Assembly (NCBI GenBank): GCA_030248195.1
Contig: JASAND010030871.1
Span: forward strand, 1-64,000
Direction of reading: 5' to 3'
DNA from: Trissonchulus latispiculum
Lineage: Eukaryota > Nematoda > Enoplea > Enoplida > Ironidae
DNA: 64,000 nt
In this document: positions 35,420-47,766 of the stretch, one piece after another
How the letters are laid out: the number at the start of each line of letters is the position of its first letter
Numbering within the stretch: the stretch's first letter is position 1
Program-made: the position numbers and the translations under genes
Notes under the pieces: generated by a model
The model's input: the letters and a program-made list of their open reading frames with translations, nothing else
Database searches by the model: none
What the model was told of the DNA's origin: nothing

Positions 35420-36590
35420 GGTCTATCTAGGCGATAGTTTAACATTACGAAGATTTTTATATCAGTGGATACAGCGCATTCTAGTGAACCAGAGAAACTA
35501 AAATCACAAACCCCAAATCAATTAATTCGAAGAAAATCGCCATTATAACGTAGAGTCATGGACGATAAATTTTATACTAGTTAGAGTTTACACTAGCTGG
35601 CAACACCAAAGACATTTAATGCCTTCTCTTAGCGCCGAAACTAATACTTTTACTCTCTGTGCAGAGCCGATGTTTGAAATTATTGTACACAAGTTCAATA
35701 TGTGGGACTTCGGTGTACTAGTCAGAGCTCTGTAAAGTCCCATATATGGGACTTCACTATTGAACGTGTTAGGCAAAACGACTGCAATAAGGGATAACCA
35801 AATTTGCTTCCACAAGGGTCAGTGAAATTTAACTTATACTGTTCAGTTATGGTAAACAACGTCGCTGTTAGCGATATTGCACTGTCTGCAGAGTACAGAT
35901 AGCATTACATTCCGGGTTCGCACTCTAGGGGAGTGTTGACATCTGAAAATTTCCCGGAAATTACCGAAAAATTTGCCCATTTTGTTATGTAATAAAATTT
36001 TTTCAAATTTATTCCCGACAGCTTGGTAATCCATTTTTGCCTTTGATAATTCGTTAGTCTATTTTTAGAATTAGGGAAACCCTAAATTAACTCATAAACT
36101 GTAATAGTGTAGGTCATTCTGCACTTATCCTACTGCTTTCTATGTTCGTTCAAAACGTCTGACGTTAGCCAAAAAAGTCATTATTTGAATTGTAGGATTG
36201 ACATCAGAATTTTCGGAACAAATGTAGAGTATGTGCTAATTGAAAACTTGACACAAAGGAACAAGAAGCCTGACAGATTTTGATAACGTCAGGAGATATC
36301 TGCCCTCTGTATCTTAGGCTGCTGCTGAAGTTGTAGAAACAGCGAACTAAAGATACGTTTGTGTGCTTCTCTCTCCTGTGCTCAGTAGTGTAGTCGGCTC
36401 GAAGTGCGTCTATCAAAACATTTTGAGTGTGTACCTACACCATTATGGCGATATTCCGCAGATTAGACATATGAAAACCTAGCCAGCAGCTGAATTCCAT
36501 TTTTTCGAGCACTTTTTCGCTAGTTTCGCAAGGTGACCTTATGTGGTCCTTTAGAGTCTCCTTATCTAGAACTTTCTAAATGTAATACTA
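35420..36590. other. Intergenic, no gene seen
   Basis: AT-rich. Two short CCCATATATGGGACTT-type words near 35700-35755 are the only local pattern noted. Confidence 0.4.
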
Positions 36591-36593
36591 ACA

Positions 36594-37146
36594 GGGTCTA
36601 TTTCTTTAAAGATTAAAATGGTCGGATTAAACGGATTAAAAATCAGCCGGATTAAAATTTTAATTTCTATTTCTTTAATGCAGGATTAAACGGATTAAAA
36701 GGATTAAAATTAACTCATTTAATCCGACCATTTTTAATCCGCGGATTTAACGTGTTGATTTTAATCCATTTAATCCGCCAATAAAGAAACAGCGATTAAA
36801 AATTTTAATCCGCGAACTTTTAATCCGTTTAATCCGCGTAGCTGCACGAGGATTAAAAGTTAGTTGAAAATGCAGGCGGAGGATTAAAATTAATCTTTAA
36901 AGAAACAGCGATTAAGCAGGTCGGATTAAAATTAACTCGTTGATTTTTTAATCCGAAGTGTGAATAAAGAAACAGGATTAGATTAAAATTTTAATCCTAG
37001 GTGCATTAAAGAAATAGGATTAAATTTAATCCGTTTAACTCGTTTAACTCGCTGGATTAAATTTTAATCCGTTTAATCCGAGGTGCTATTTCTTTAATGC
37101 AGATTAATTTTAATCTAATCCGTTTAATCTTTAAAGAAATAGGGCC
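36594..37146. mobile_element. 553-bp MITE built of GGATTAAA words
   Basis: The inverted ends are GGGTCTATTTCTTTAAAGAT and GGCCCTATTTCTTTAAAGAT. The right flank is TAA; the left flank reads TAACA, so the duplication is imperfect. The whole interior is GGATTAAA and TTTAATCC words, often forming GGATTAAAATTTTAATCC, interspersed with AAAGAAACAG. Related fragments lie at 55235-55360, 57715-58455 and 62325-62460. The GGGCC start and a TAA target suggest the PIF/Harbinger group. Confidence 0.75.
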
Positions 37147-37149
37147 TAA

Positions 37150-39260
37150 GTGATAGCTGCAAAAATCGTTCTTAAATTGAGCACGAAAGTTTGGCTTGTA
37201 TTGCAGCAACCTTGCTCGGCGGAATTTCGTTATAGTGGTGACTCAAAATGTTTTGATAGATGGTTAAATTCCACATGAATTTTTCGATATTGTCAAAAAT
37301 TGTGTTCTCAGTTTTCGCTTTCTGGGAGTTTTTGGGTCGCTGAGCACGAATCCGAAATTCTTAATTCTTTTGTTAGCTCAATGCGGGCCGAGCTGTGTAA
37401 GCTTAAAATTTAATCAAAAAAGCAGAACTAATGAACTAGCAAAAAGCTTAATCGAAAAATGGATTTCTGCAGATCCGACTGTAACAACCCCCAGAACTGC
37501 TTTCTACCGGCAATTTTGTAGGAGGGCAAAGCGCTCAATTTTTCGTTCTTCACTTAACCATTCTATCTGAAATTGAGACTGATTTAGACTTATCAACTAT
37601 TCTGCCTTGTGTCTTTGACGTCTACTAATTACAAACTCATTTAGAGTCAAGGCTTTATTTTAAAATTTCTAAATTTTCCAGAAGCTACTTATGTTAATAG
37701 ACTGTTAAACTAGTTTACAATCTCAGAATTTGTCATAGCCATCCCCAGTATTGAGTTGGGTTTTATCTGTCCCCGTTTTTCTGAAGTAGACAGTGAAATA
37801 CATTGAATCAGGAAGTTAAAATTGATAAACCTAAAGGGTTATATCAGATAGTAGAAGAAAAGAAGAAGGAAAGTTGTCACTACAGCACCACAGACCCACC
37901 GATAAATTCGACCCTAAAGTGGGAAAACCCGCTAGTTTCGGTAAACTAGATCGTTTACTGATTTTATGTTGTTTGCCAGCTGACAGAATTTTATATCGTT
38001 TGCGGCGAAATAAATAGTTGTTCAACAGTAAGGCTTTAGAAAACAATTTTATCCTAACTCTATTTTGAAAAATTTACTAATCTTTTTAAAATTCTATTTC
38101 TTATCTCAACAGTGCTTCTGTGAGTTACATGTCCTGACCAATCTACAGTATGTTCAAAGTTCAGTTATTGATAGAAGATTATGTAAATTTCTTTTTCACC
38201 AAAGAAACCTGATCCTAAGCTCATTAAGCTAACAGCAAACTTAATTTCCCCAATTTTGTTTCATCGGTTAATTAACATGAAGGGTTTCAGTTTTCCCGAC
38301 TTGACCTTGCGGCATGTCCATAAGACTTCTTAAATGAGTCTTCTTCAACTTGCCAAGCTTTAGCTTCAACTTTTTTAGATAACATTTTACCTGTAGTAAT
38401 TGCCTTCATTTTCCTTTGGAATGAGCTAAACTAATTTCTCGAAATCAGAATTTTTGCGCATTTAAAAGCCCGAAAAGGAAGATATGTACGTATCTTTAGC
38501 TTAATTGATCCAAGATTAGGCTGTCTTTGAGGGATGGGTGCAGCATAAAATAGAGTCTAATGGTAGATCTGACTTCAGATCTGGACTGCTCATGTACAGC
38601 TCAAAATAGGTTTTCTTTTCAGCCAAAACAGCATTTTACACCTGCAAGGTACCACATTATTAGAAAACAGTTTATCTTGGGTAGGTAGGATAAATCTCTT
38701 CCTAGAACAGCCTATTGAACTGTCGTCAATTTTAATTTCATCTGTTATAGTTTCTGTACTTGAGTGAGTGAAGCAATTTGCAAACGATTACGGTCTACTA
38801 ACAAACTGTCGACTTCTATCAACGTACATGTCAGTTAGTTTGAACCGTTTTTTTCCGAAGTCTTTCACTCTTGACTTGACTCAAACTCTAGCTACGTTGC
38901 GCAAACAACTTCGAATTTTGTTCCCTGTAGAAAAGCAGGGAGGGTATCAACTGTTTTGCAAAAAGCTTCATTCGTAAGATGTAGGATATTTTAGGATAAA
39001 GTTAAATCCTAGAAAATATTGTACAATCTCTTCCTGTTATTGTCCGGCAGTTTTTATCAGTTAAGAGAAGTCAAATGATGTCAGTGATAAATTGAATAAT
39101 ATTTTTCTCCAGGTTCCAAAGGTTTTATCAGCACTCAGTGTAATTGTGTCTACATTTGTTCATAACATATACTTCCTGTTTCATTTGTTCATATTTCATT
39201 TAATCGAAAAAGTGTCATACATAGGTTTACCTATTGTCTCAGCTTGTGAAGCCGAGTTTT
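37150..39260. other. Intergenic, no gene seen
   Basis: About 2.1 kb of AT-rich sequence. Short frames (37370-37570, 38768-38977) lack domains and splice support. Confidence 0.4.
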
Positions 39261-39264
39261 CTTA

Positions 39265-39422
39265 GGGCCTTTTCGCGCAGCGAATGAGACGAGTTAAAAG
39301 AGTTAAAATTAACTCAATCCTTTTCGAGCACAGGGTTAAACGAGTTAAACAGTTCATTTTAACTCGCAAGTTTTTAAACGAGTTAAAAATTTTAACTCTA
39401 CTCCTCCCGCGCGAAAAAGCCC
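39265..39422. mobile_element. 158-bp Harbinger-like MITE with GAGTTAAA words
   Basis: The ends GGGCCTTTTCGCGC and, inverted, GGGCTTTTTCGCGC are flanked by a perfect TTA duplication (39262-39264, 39423-39425). The interior repeats GAGTTAAAA / TTTTAACTC. The TTA duplication and GGG start fit PIF/Harbinger (Tourist-like) MITEs. Confidence 0.85.
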
Positions 39423-39504
39423 TTAGAAGGTGTACCTAAAATGTTTTGGATTAAGGGAAGGGAAATTTGATTTTTGATTCGTAGACGTTGGTTGGACTCA
39501 CTAA

Positions 39505-39634
39505 GGACCTTTCCAAAAAAGGGTAGAGTAGAGTAGAGCTAAAAATAACCGTTTTAACTCCACTCCTCCTGTTTTACCTCTTTCATGAAAAGGATCGAGT
39601 TAATTGTAAGTCCTGCCTTATTTTTGAAAAGCCC
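39505..39634. mobile_element. 130-bp Harbinger-like MITE, diverged sibling
   Basis: The ends GGACCTTTCCAAAAAAGG and, inverted, GGGCTTTTCAAAAATAAGG are related to the neighbour 82 bp upstream. The flanks are TAA and TAT, an imperfect duplication. The interior holds AGAGTAGAGT and TTTTAACTCCACTCCTCC words. Confidence 0.6.
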
Positions 39635-39639
39635 TATGA

Positions 39640-40255
39640 AAGAGATCAGCTTATTTTTCTCGTACTTGCAAGTTGCAACATTGAAGGCTAGCTATAAGCT
39701 CCATTGCATTTGATGTTAAAGTGGCTCATAAATGGTCAAATATGATCGACTTTCAATCTATTTTTGGCTAATATCCTCGTCTTAATGAGTTCGTACAGCC
39801 TGGGGGCAAAAGTCTGTCTTTAGCCTTCTCATTATTCTGCAGCTTAAGCACGGCTGAGCTCCGACTATAGAAAGGCATTTTCTAGCTGCCAGCAAACAGT
39901 TTTCTCAATTAAACTTTTACAATTTCCTGAATGAAATATGTTTTCAGTGCCCCTAGGCTAATTAAGACATAGTTCATTGTAAACACTGTACTTAGTGTTC
40001 TGTAAAAGCTTCTTACTTGCACTACAGTATGGCGATTTGTTCAGGAAAGCTGTACAACATTGGCTGAGTCAAGTAAAATGAAGGATTTTACGTGGGCACA
40101 CTTTGCCCAAGGAAACCGTTAGACTTAAGTTGAGGCTAAATCTTTGAAGATTCAGTTTCAAGCCTTGAGCAAAAATGCTGATGCTTTCTGCCTGTCCTGT
40201 TCAGAATTGCAAGACTAGGTATTTGAATGATAAGCTTGATAAAGAAGTCTCAGCT
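39640..40255. other. Intergenic, no gene seen
   Basis: AT-rich sequence without a recognised feature. Confidence 0.4.
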
Positions 40256-40261
40256 TTCATT

Positions 40262-40350
40262 TAGCCCTATTGTGTAGTGGCTAGGATATCCAACTTCAAA
40301 GCGCGTGGGCAGGGGTTCGAACCACGGTTAAATCTATTTTTTAATTTTTT
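40262..40350 (+). repeat. tRNA-derived SINE-like sequence or tRNA relic
   Basis: It contains an A-box-like TGTGTAGTGGCTAGG (40271-40285) and, 28 bp on, a perfect palindromic B box GGTTCGAACC (40314-40323). This is the layout of an internal RNA polymerase III promoter. A T/A-rich tail (ATTTTTTAATTTTTTAAAT) follows in place of an acceptor stem, so a functional tRNA is unlikely. Confidence 0.5.
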
Positions 40351-40359
40351 AAATTATTT

Positions 40360-41535
40360 TCTGTTTTCATTTGTCTCAGCGAAAACCGCTCACCTGGCTT
40401 TGAATTGTCTAATTTCATTATGCCAATGAAACATGCTTTTTTCCAAGAAATGTTTTCCAATTCGTATCCACTTGGATGGAACCAATCCAAATTGAGCTCT
40501 TGAATTCTCCGACAGCGTATTACTGGACGTATGTATTACCTATAGGGTCTTCCCCCAGCCATAACTTTTGATTTTTTAACAAATTACTTTTAAATTTTAT
40601 ATGGGTGCACACTGCAGGCTTATGAATTCAAAAATTCAAAAATTTTAAAATTTTAAAAAATTCAAATTTTAGTTTGGTCAGGGGAACCGGAAAATGTTTA
40701 GAAAGAACTTTTGCTGAAAACTTGCATTTCAGGGATTTCAATTTTCTGTCAGGTGAGTAGAACCGAAGTCCGTTTTTCGATTCAGCTTTTCGTTAGCTCA
40801 GTATAAGCTTACATGTTAATTGTTAGTTATTGATAGTTATATATATCAATAGTTAGTAGTTAGATATATAGTTATTGAAGCGCAGCGTGCATTTGATTTT
40901 AACATAAGGGCAACTAATTGTTTACGTTTCATTAGAAACTGTTGACAAACGGCATTACTTTGCAGTAATTCCAAGCATTTTCAAACTAAAATGTCAAATA
41001 GCTGACGGCAATGAATTAATGATAGTGTCGGAAAAGTTATGCTTTTGAGTCGGTCCTCTTTTATGTAAGCCAGAAAAAACGTAGTCCCACTCATTTGGTT
41101 TGCTAAATAGCGACTGGGCATACAAAGGCATATTTTGAAGGTATAAACCTGGTCTCGAGAGAAACCTCATATCGTGCCTTGAAATCCAGAACTTCAACCT
41201 TTAGCATCTACTTTGTACTTTTACTGTGTTTCCTGGAATTCACTTCTAGTATTCAACTTAGTGTGGCTCCTACAGCAAGCTTCTGGGTGCTTGCCAAGAT
41301 ACCTGACGCGGAATCCTAATAGCAATCTAGAACCTTTTCGCGAGAGTTAATCCGAGTTAACTGTGCTAAACTACTTAACTGTGCTCTTTAATCCTTAATC
41401 CTTAAAAACATTGTAAGTCAAACTTGAGTGGAGTTAAAGGACACAGAAAACCAAAGCGTAACTCTGCTCTACTCTATAAATCTGCCGAGCATCTTGCAAG
41501 CTTATTCCAGTAGGAAGAGCTGAGTGTCTCACTCT
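40360..41535. other. Intergenic; degenerate GAGTTAA words only
   Basis: AT-rich, with an AAAATTC/AATTTTAAAA-rich patch near 40625-40670. A decayed relative of the Harbinger-like MITEs (CCTTTTCGCGAGAGTTAATCC) starts near 41335. No gene was seen. Confidence 0.4.
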
Positions 41536-41539
41536 TCGA

Positions 41540-41650
41540 ATTATAGACTCTTGGTAGCAGGTTGCCTTGCTACAAATCAAATCTGAATCTCGGTTGTTCG
41601 ATCCCCGACCTGGACACTTTTTTTCACATCTTTCAATCCTGAATTCAGCC
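41540..41650 (+). repeat. tRNA-derived SINE, copy 1
   Basis: A tRNA-like head (TGGTAGCAGGTTGCCTTGC ... GGTTGTTCGATCCCCGACC) is followed by the tail GGACACTTTTTTTCACATC-TTTCAATCCTGAATTC. The tail is shared with the inverted copy at 42085-42185, which shows that both belong to one amplified family instead of being tRNA genes. Confidence 0.6.
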
Positions 41651-42084
41651 TTTCAGAAACACTTTTTTCAAGCGGACACAGATTAGTCATATTAGGTGGA
41701 GACTCTGTTTCTTCACTTTTTCTTGTCTTTCTTCTGTCTTCTAGGCTCATTTCTGAGTTCCGTTTCTTCTCAGGAAAGGAATAGCTGAGGGGGTCAAACT
41801 AATGGGGCAAACGTCCGTGCTAAATATCATTGTTTTTCTGGAGATGGATAAAACAGGATTTTGCACTGAGTAATTCCCCATCAAATGCGTAACAGGTGCC
41901 CGGAGAAACTAGGAGAAGCTTCCGATGTTTAGAGTTAACTTCAGGCAGCAATAGCTTTTTGGCAGCTTTTTGTGTCATTTTTGTCCTGAAAAAGTCAGAA
42001 CTATATGGCAAGACTTTCACTCTCTGATAGCACATAGATATTTGTGTGCATCAGGTCTTCGTAGTCGAGTATGAACGATTGAAA

Positions 42085-42185
42085 TCAGGATTGAAAGATG
42101 TGAAGAAAAGTGTCCGGCAAGCGGGAATCGAACCACGAACCACTAGGATGCAAAGCATACGCCCTACCACTGAGCTATGACTCAA
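42085..42185 (-). repeat. tRNA-Ala(UGC)-derived SINE, copy 2
   Basis: On the minus strand the head reads ATAGCTCAGTGGTAGGGC (D-arm / A box), TATGCTTTGCAT (anticodon arm, TGC), then GGTTCGATTCCCGC (B box). The acceptor arms do not pair. The tail GGACACTTTTCTTCACATC plus TTTCAATCCTGATTTC matches copy 1. Confidence 0.65.
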
Positions 42186-42189
42186 CTGA

Positions 42190-45100
42190 AAGGGAGTTGT
42201 TTACTGCTAACCTCATTATACTGCAGCCTTAACCAATTACACAGTTTACAGAAAATGCTGTTTTATTTCCAAACAACAGGCTTGCATTTGCAAACCTGTG
42301 TTACAGGTTGTGAGGTGTAGCACTGGTATTTCATTTATCAATTTGAAGTTTCCTTGTTTCCGCTTCGTCAAATCAGAAAACATACTAATCAGCCAGCAGA
42401 ATACGCTTTTGAGATAAACAAATTTCCATTATTCCCAGGCTTGCAGGCTTGAATTCAGTAAGCTTCGGCAGAGTGCTGGAAAGATCTGACAAAAAGTTTG
42501 ACTGAAAAAACTTAAATATTAGCGTTCATTATGAGGGTTTTAAGTGGGGGCAATGCTATATACGGTCTTCATATTGAAATTAGAGTTCATTATTGCTGGG
42601 TTGAATTTCGTCAAAACCGTTTCTTGAGCTTCTATGACCTAAGTCACTTGACGACAGCTGAGCGTACGCTAAAGGTTTCCCCTGAAGTGTGAAACCAAGT
42701 CTCTCACTAATCTTGGCTGATGTCATACGTTGCTGAAAACTTTCATTATTTGTCTTCACTTACACAAAATTTCAGTTTCTTAACTGAAAGTTTGGTACAA
42801 AAGAGCAAAAGAAATTTGTTAGTAGTACAAAACTGCCGCTAGTGGAACCTTCGTAAGTTGCAAAATTTTAGCTTTAATAAAGCTAAATGCTACAAGCGTT
42901 GCAGTGTCAACAATCGTTTTTGGCAGAAAACTAACCATTTTAACAACTTTAAAATTTTAAAATCTCAAATGACAGCGCTTAAACAAAGACTCTATTGATG
43001 CTCTTGACAACTTAATAATAAATGACTTGTTTAGAACCTATTGTCCAATCACCAAACTGCTGTTTACCAGCGAAATTCTGACATGTAAAACAATCCTTTA
43101 GATTTCTGTGTAATTTTGGCAAAATTCCATCATCTTTCTGCTTGTTGAAGATAGTTCAACTGCATCTGTTTAAACTTTTCACAGTGGCAACACTCCAGCA
43201 ATCACAATCAAAGGGAAAACATGATGACTAATTGTAGATTAATGTTTCCCCCTTTCAGAACATAGTGAACAAAGTCGGGATCAGTAGTCCAGAGGGGGAA
43301 TATTTAATCATACATTCGCCCAAACACGGACATAATAATTTCCCGGAAATTAATAGGTCTCTTCTAATTAGGATATCTTGAAACTTATCTGCCCTATGGA
43401 GCTCTTGTGTTTCTAATTGTCATTATAGGGTTGGAGAAAGTAAAGATTTGATGTTCTCCTCTTCATAAACGCCAACGCTATATTGGCACTGAGCTAGAAG
43501 CGAACTAAACTATAAGGTCCGTTGCACTTACGAACTATCCCTTTACCAGACAGTGCTTTAAATCCCGTTTAAATCAGCTTGTCTAAATAGACGGTTATTA
43601 TAAGTAGCTACAAAATCAAAGTACTGATACCTGCGTCAGTTCCTGCCGTCACGGTTGTGTAATTAATATATAGTTGGAACCCTAGCACAAAGAATCTGTA
43701 ATAGATCCAGTTGCTCCGCACTACCCTATAGCACGCAGTGAATAAGCAGAATAGTGTAACAAGACTATCACTGTCTCACGTTCCACTATATGCACTGATT
43801 GGTTTCAATTTTATCAAGCTCATACTTGTTCACTCCGAACTTTTATACAGTTCTAGATTCATCGGACACACCAATGTTGACAGTTAGTATGAAATGATAT
43901 TAGTACTTGACCAAGTACTGTTCCTACGACTTAGTTAATCAGTTCTTTTGGGGCGAATGCAGTCTTTCTCGCTGATTCTCAAATTGAATACAACTGACAA
44001 ATTGAACTCAAGATTACATTAAATCTAGCTACAGCAGGTTTCCTTTGAAACTCATAATCCAATGACGCAATGACACAAACTTAGATGCAGGTGAAAGTTA
44101 TCAGCATTTAAAGCTAGCACGAGCTTGTAAGGAAAGGAAGCCAGAATGCTAACCTGTTCCTCAAATACTGCCCGATATTCTGAACTCTTTTGTCTGAATA
44201 TATTAATTCTTAGTTTTGTCAGACACTTTTCGATACACTAGCAACAGGATTCATCTTTCTGAAGTCGTGTACTGGATTTGAAATATCTCGATGGTGCCCG
44301 AGATCTGTTCCCAAATTTTTGGAACGAGTGAACCCATTTTACCAGAAAATTAACAACTTCTTTGATTTAACGACATTCATGCCTAATTCCCAGATTTAAA
44401 CCCTTTTAAGCCGCTTTAGCATATAATGTTTTCATAATACGTAGAGCATTCTTACAATTTTGAGCTAAAAATGAAATAGTGTAAACCCTCGCATTAATCT
44501 GTACTGCAATCTGCCACTTGTCTTTGAATTTTCTAGGATCAAACTTTAAAATCTTTAAGTCGGCCGAACCTCCATGTTTGATAGGTCGCTAATTTCTTTC
44601 ACCCCTGCTTAAGGGAGTATACCAAATACATTAATGACAAAGGTTTCCGATTACACTAAAACTTTTTTACATATTGGTTACTTGGTTCCTTCAAAACAAT
44701 TAAGCGTTTGGTTGTCTTTGTTTTTTCACAGCGTTCACAGCAGCCTCGCAGTCGCATGCTTGCTGACTTACGGTAGTTTCCTGCATGGGAGCAATCAAAT
44801 ACATTTATTTGTTTGCGGACTGCTACACTGTAGAATGTTTCTTAACACACCGTATCTCTTCGCAAATATGGAAACGTGTGCAACATAAAAATTGACGGAG
44901 TACATGCAGGTGCAGCATGAAAGTTACTATGCATCCCATCCCTCAACTAATGGTTTAGGTATTCATTTTGAGATCTAATCAGCTGCAGGCATCCGACTGG
45001 GTTGAAATTTTGTGCGCAGATGTCTCCTAATTTTATAATCGTGTACAAAATTTTAAACTTCTGATGTGTGAAATTGGGTTTCCTCAAAATAATTGCAAAC

Positions 45101-46300
45101 ATTCAAAATTATAGAATTGATACAAAAAGTAATCAATCGATGGATCTCATCCAGACAGTGCAGGAGGGGAAGTTTTGAAACCTTTGGGCAGTTTGGGAGT
45201 GAACCGGCGTCCGCATGCCACCGGAAAAACCCCAAAAGAACTCAAAAATTGCCCAAAAAACCGAAAAAACCGAATTCTGGGGGGTAAGGTCCAAGTCTGG
45301 GGAAGTGATAGCTCCTCCCGACAACCCCCCCAAACACATGTATGCTCATCTTTTCAGTAAACTCTTAATAGTACGCCAAGTCACGATTTTTAGGTAAGTT
45401 TCATCTTCGTACTGGTTTTGAGCAGTTTTTCACTGTTAGTCACTGAATTAAGTAGTCAATAAGAAACCATTACAAAGCATAAATCCGCCAAAATGTCGTG
45501 GCGCATAGTTACCCGTGTAACCTGGCTATGCTCTGTAAAAATTTCAGAAAATTTGGAACATCCTTAGAGAAGTAGGATACGGTGACAGGTAATCTTGTGA
45601 ATATTTGACAATTTTCAAAACACAAGCCTGTGTGCGTTCAATTTGGGTCTGCTTCGAGCTTTAGAACGCAAAGACAGCGTGCAAAGTTTTTGAAATGGGT
45701 ATACACATTTGTGGAGGGGTCAGCCGTTAGCAAACAGAACAGAAAGGCTGCGAGCTGCCACACTCTTATAGATCATGTACGCTTGGTATTACCTGTGTTA
45801 AAAGTTAAAATAACATATATAAAATTAAATAAATGCGTGTGCGAAGTTTTGGGTCTGCAGCCTTTCCCAAAAAACTTCCGAAATACCACCCAAAATAGAA
45901 ATATGAATGAAAATTTTCAGTTTGAGACCCTATTGAGCTCAAGAGATATGCTGATGCATTATAATAAATCTTTAATTTTCTAACTTTTCATGTTTCCTAC
46001 TTGCATGCGAAAAGATTGCTCTCCGAAGAACTTGTGAAAACCACCAGGTATTCCCCAACTATTATATGGTGTTAGTAAAGTAATGACTCAGAAAACATAA
46101 GGTAAAAACCAATGAACATTCTGAGCAGTCCTCGACGTTGTAAAAGAAGAGTTCTATATAACGTAACTTGTGTACATACAGATTAAAAGACAAGTAATAA
46201 ATTTTACTCATCAGTCTTTTAACGTGTTTCAGATTACATTTACTGAATTGGTTTGCTGCTTTCTGAAATTTATATTAGTAGTCTGAAAGCCCTGTAATTT
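42190..46300. other. Long intergenic stretch, no gene seen
   Basis: About 4.1 kb. The 45170-45350 segment is richer in G/C and A runs (CCCCAAAAGAACTCAAAAATTG, GGGGGG, CCCCCCC, each broken by other bases) and open in several frames, typical of a repeat fragment. The frame at 45630-45983 has no domain. Confidence 0.4.
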
Positions 46301-46310
46301 GCCAAGCCCG

Positions 46311-47510
46311 ATGGATGTCTGTACTTTTATAAGCCTACACTTGCTGGAAAGCAACAGCTCCGGCAACCTGGCCCTTTCCACCACTCCTCCTGCTGTTAGG
46401 TCCTTTCGATACTTTTTAACAGGGATCTTGTCCACGGCCACTACTGTGGTGGGGTTGATTGGTAATCTGAGCCTAATTTGCATAATGTATCGTCCCTGTA
46501 TGTGCGCTCGAGCACGAGTTCTTTTGGTATCACTGCTGACTTGGGACAATTTACTACTACTGAGTACGTGGACATCGTTATCGCTAACAACACTTATCAC
46601 TAAAGGAGATTTTCCGATTCTGGGCCAGTGGATCAGGGTTGTGCGCATCCTATATATGCTGATGAACACCAGTATTACCGGTACTGTGTGGATAACATTA
46701 GTAACAACAGTAGACCGGTACATTGGCGTCTGTCGGCCGTTAACATACAGGCAAAGTTGTTCTGAGGTCCGTGTCAAGGCAGCGGTAAAAATTGTCAGTG
46801 CTGGAGCTGTGTTGTTTTCTATTCCACGGTTGTTTGAATATGAGGTACGCAGGTGTAACCTATTTCCTGGCAAGGGCTGGGTTGACATTATGTTGCAGTC
46901 AGACTTATTGGAAAATCCTTTGTACACTGTATGCTACCGGTTGATTGGAGGACTCCTGTTTGTTTCATTGATTCCCTTTTTAGTCTTGATGATTTTGGCT
47001 TTCCGAATTTGTCGCAGACTCAGTATCGCACAACGAGAGCGTCACAAGCTATCCCAAGCCCGATTTGCCAGTACAGAGTGCACTAGCAACCTAAAAACTA
47101 TTCCACCGATTTCAGGCGGTCTTCGATTTACAGATCAAATCGATCGATGTCTTAATAAAATGATGCTCGCGATGTTGATCAAATTTTTGGTTAGTCATAT
47201 TTTGCCGATCAGTGTTCACATGGTTCAGATCATCTACGGACCGTCAAGTCGACAGATGACTCTCATCTATCTGGTTGAAGTTGGCAATTATTTGGTATTG
47301 CTTCACTCAGCTTCAAACTTTGCCGTCTACTTCATGTGCGCTCCGAAAGTACGACGGGAAGCAGTTAGATGGGCGCGGCAGTACGGCGGTGTAGACGTGC
47401 CGGTACTCACAACTCCGTCTGCAGAAACAGTTCGATTAGCCCACTTGTCTACTATTTCCACGGACAGTGAGTATCTCCAGGTATCACAAAAAGATCCTGC
47501 TGATCTATAA
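46311..47510 (+). CDS. Class-A (rhodopsin-like) peptide-type GPCR, single exon
   Basis: It encodes 399 residues from ATG 46311. The N-terminus has a glycosylation site (NSS, 15-17). TM1 has the GN motif (51-52), TM2 the conserved Asp (79), and TM3 ends in DRYIGVCRPL (DRY 135-137). Loop 3 is basic (RRLSIAQRERHK). TM6 is around LIKFLVSHILPIS, and TM7 has SASNFAVYF in place of NPxxY. The C-tail is Ser/Thr-rich. The pattern resembles FMRFamide/peptide receptors of nematodes and arthropods. It acts at the plasma membrane through G proteins; the ligand is unknown. There are no introns. It converges on the acyltransferase gene downstream. AATAAA at 47767 is its likely poly(A) signal. Confidence 0.88.
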   Translation: MDVCTFISLHLLESNSSGNLALSTTPPAVRSFRYFLTGILSTATTVVGLIGNLSLICIMYRPCMCARARVLLVSLLTWDNLLLLSTWTSLSLTTLITKGDFPILGQWIRVVRILYMLMNTSITGTVWITLVTTVDRYIGVCRPLTYRQSCSEVRVKAAVKIVSAGAVLFSIPRLFEYEVRRCNLFPGKGWVDIMLQSDLLENPLYTVCYRLIGGLLFVSLIPFLVLMILAFRICRRLSIAQRERHKLSQARFASTECTSNLKTIPPISGGLRFTDQIDRCLNKMMLAMLIKFLVSHILPISVHMVQIIYGPSSRQMTLIYLVEVGNYLVLLHSASNFAVYFMCAPKVRREAVRWARQYGGVDVPVLTTPSAETVRLAHLSTISTDSEYLQVSQKDPADL

Positions 47511-47668
47511 ACAGTAAGACCGTCATTTACAAAATGAGGTTCTAATACGAATAACTGTGCGATATCCTGATATCTTACAACAACTGGTCTTTTTGGTTGG
47601 CTGAATAACTGTGGCTCTTAGAAATCACTAACACAAGCGGAGTTTTCATGACCTTTGAATACTTTTCA

Positions 47669-47674
47669 TTTATT
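47669..47674 (-). promoter_or_regulatory. Poly(A) signal AATAAA for the GLYAT-like gene
   Basis: TTTATT on the plus strand is AATAAA on the minus strand, 122 bp downstream of the acyltransferase stop codon. Confidence 0.5.
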
Positions 47675-47766
47675 TTTACAGCCTGTTTACCAATCAAAAT
47701 AAGTAAATATGTTGTATAACAGTGCCTTCAAAATTACGTCAATAGTTCTCTAGAACAAACAAACTG

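Noticed and set aside
36594..37146. CRISPR-like or telomere-like array
   Set aside because: Words occur in both orientations without unique spacers and are enclosed by terminal inverted repeats; the genome is eukaryotic.
42120..42185. Functional tRNA-Ala(UGC) gene
   Set aside because: The acceptor stem does not pair, and the SINE tail is shared with another locus.
46229..46927. A 232-codon open frame on the minus strand
   Set aside because: It is antisense to the GPCR coding region and has no domain of its own.
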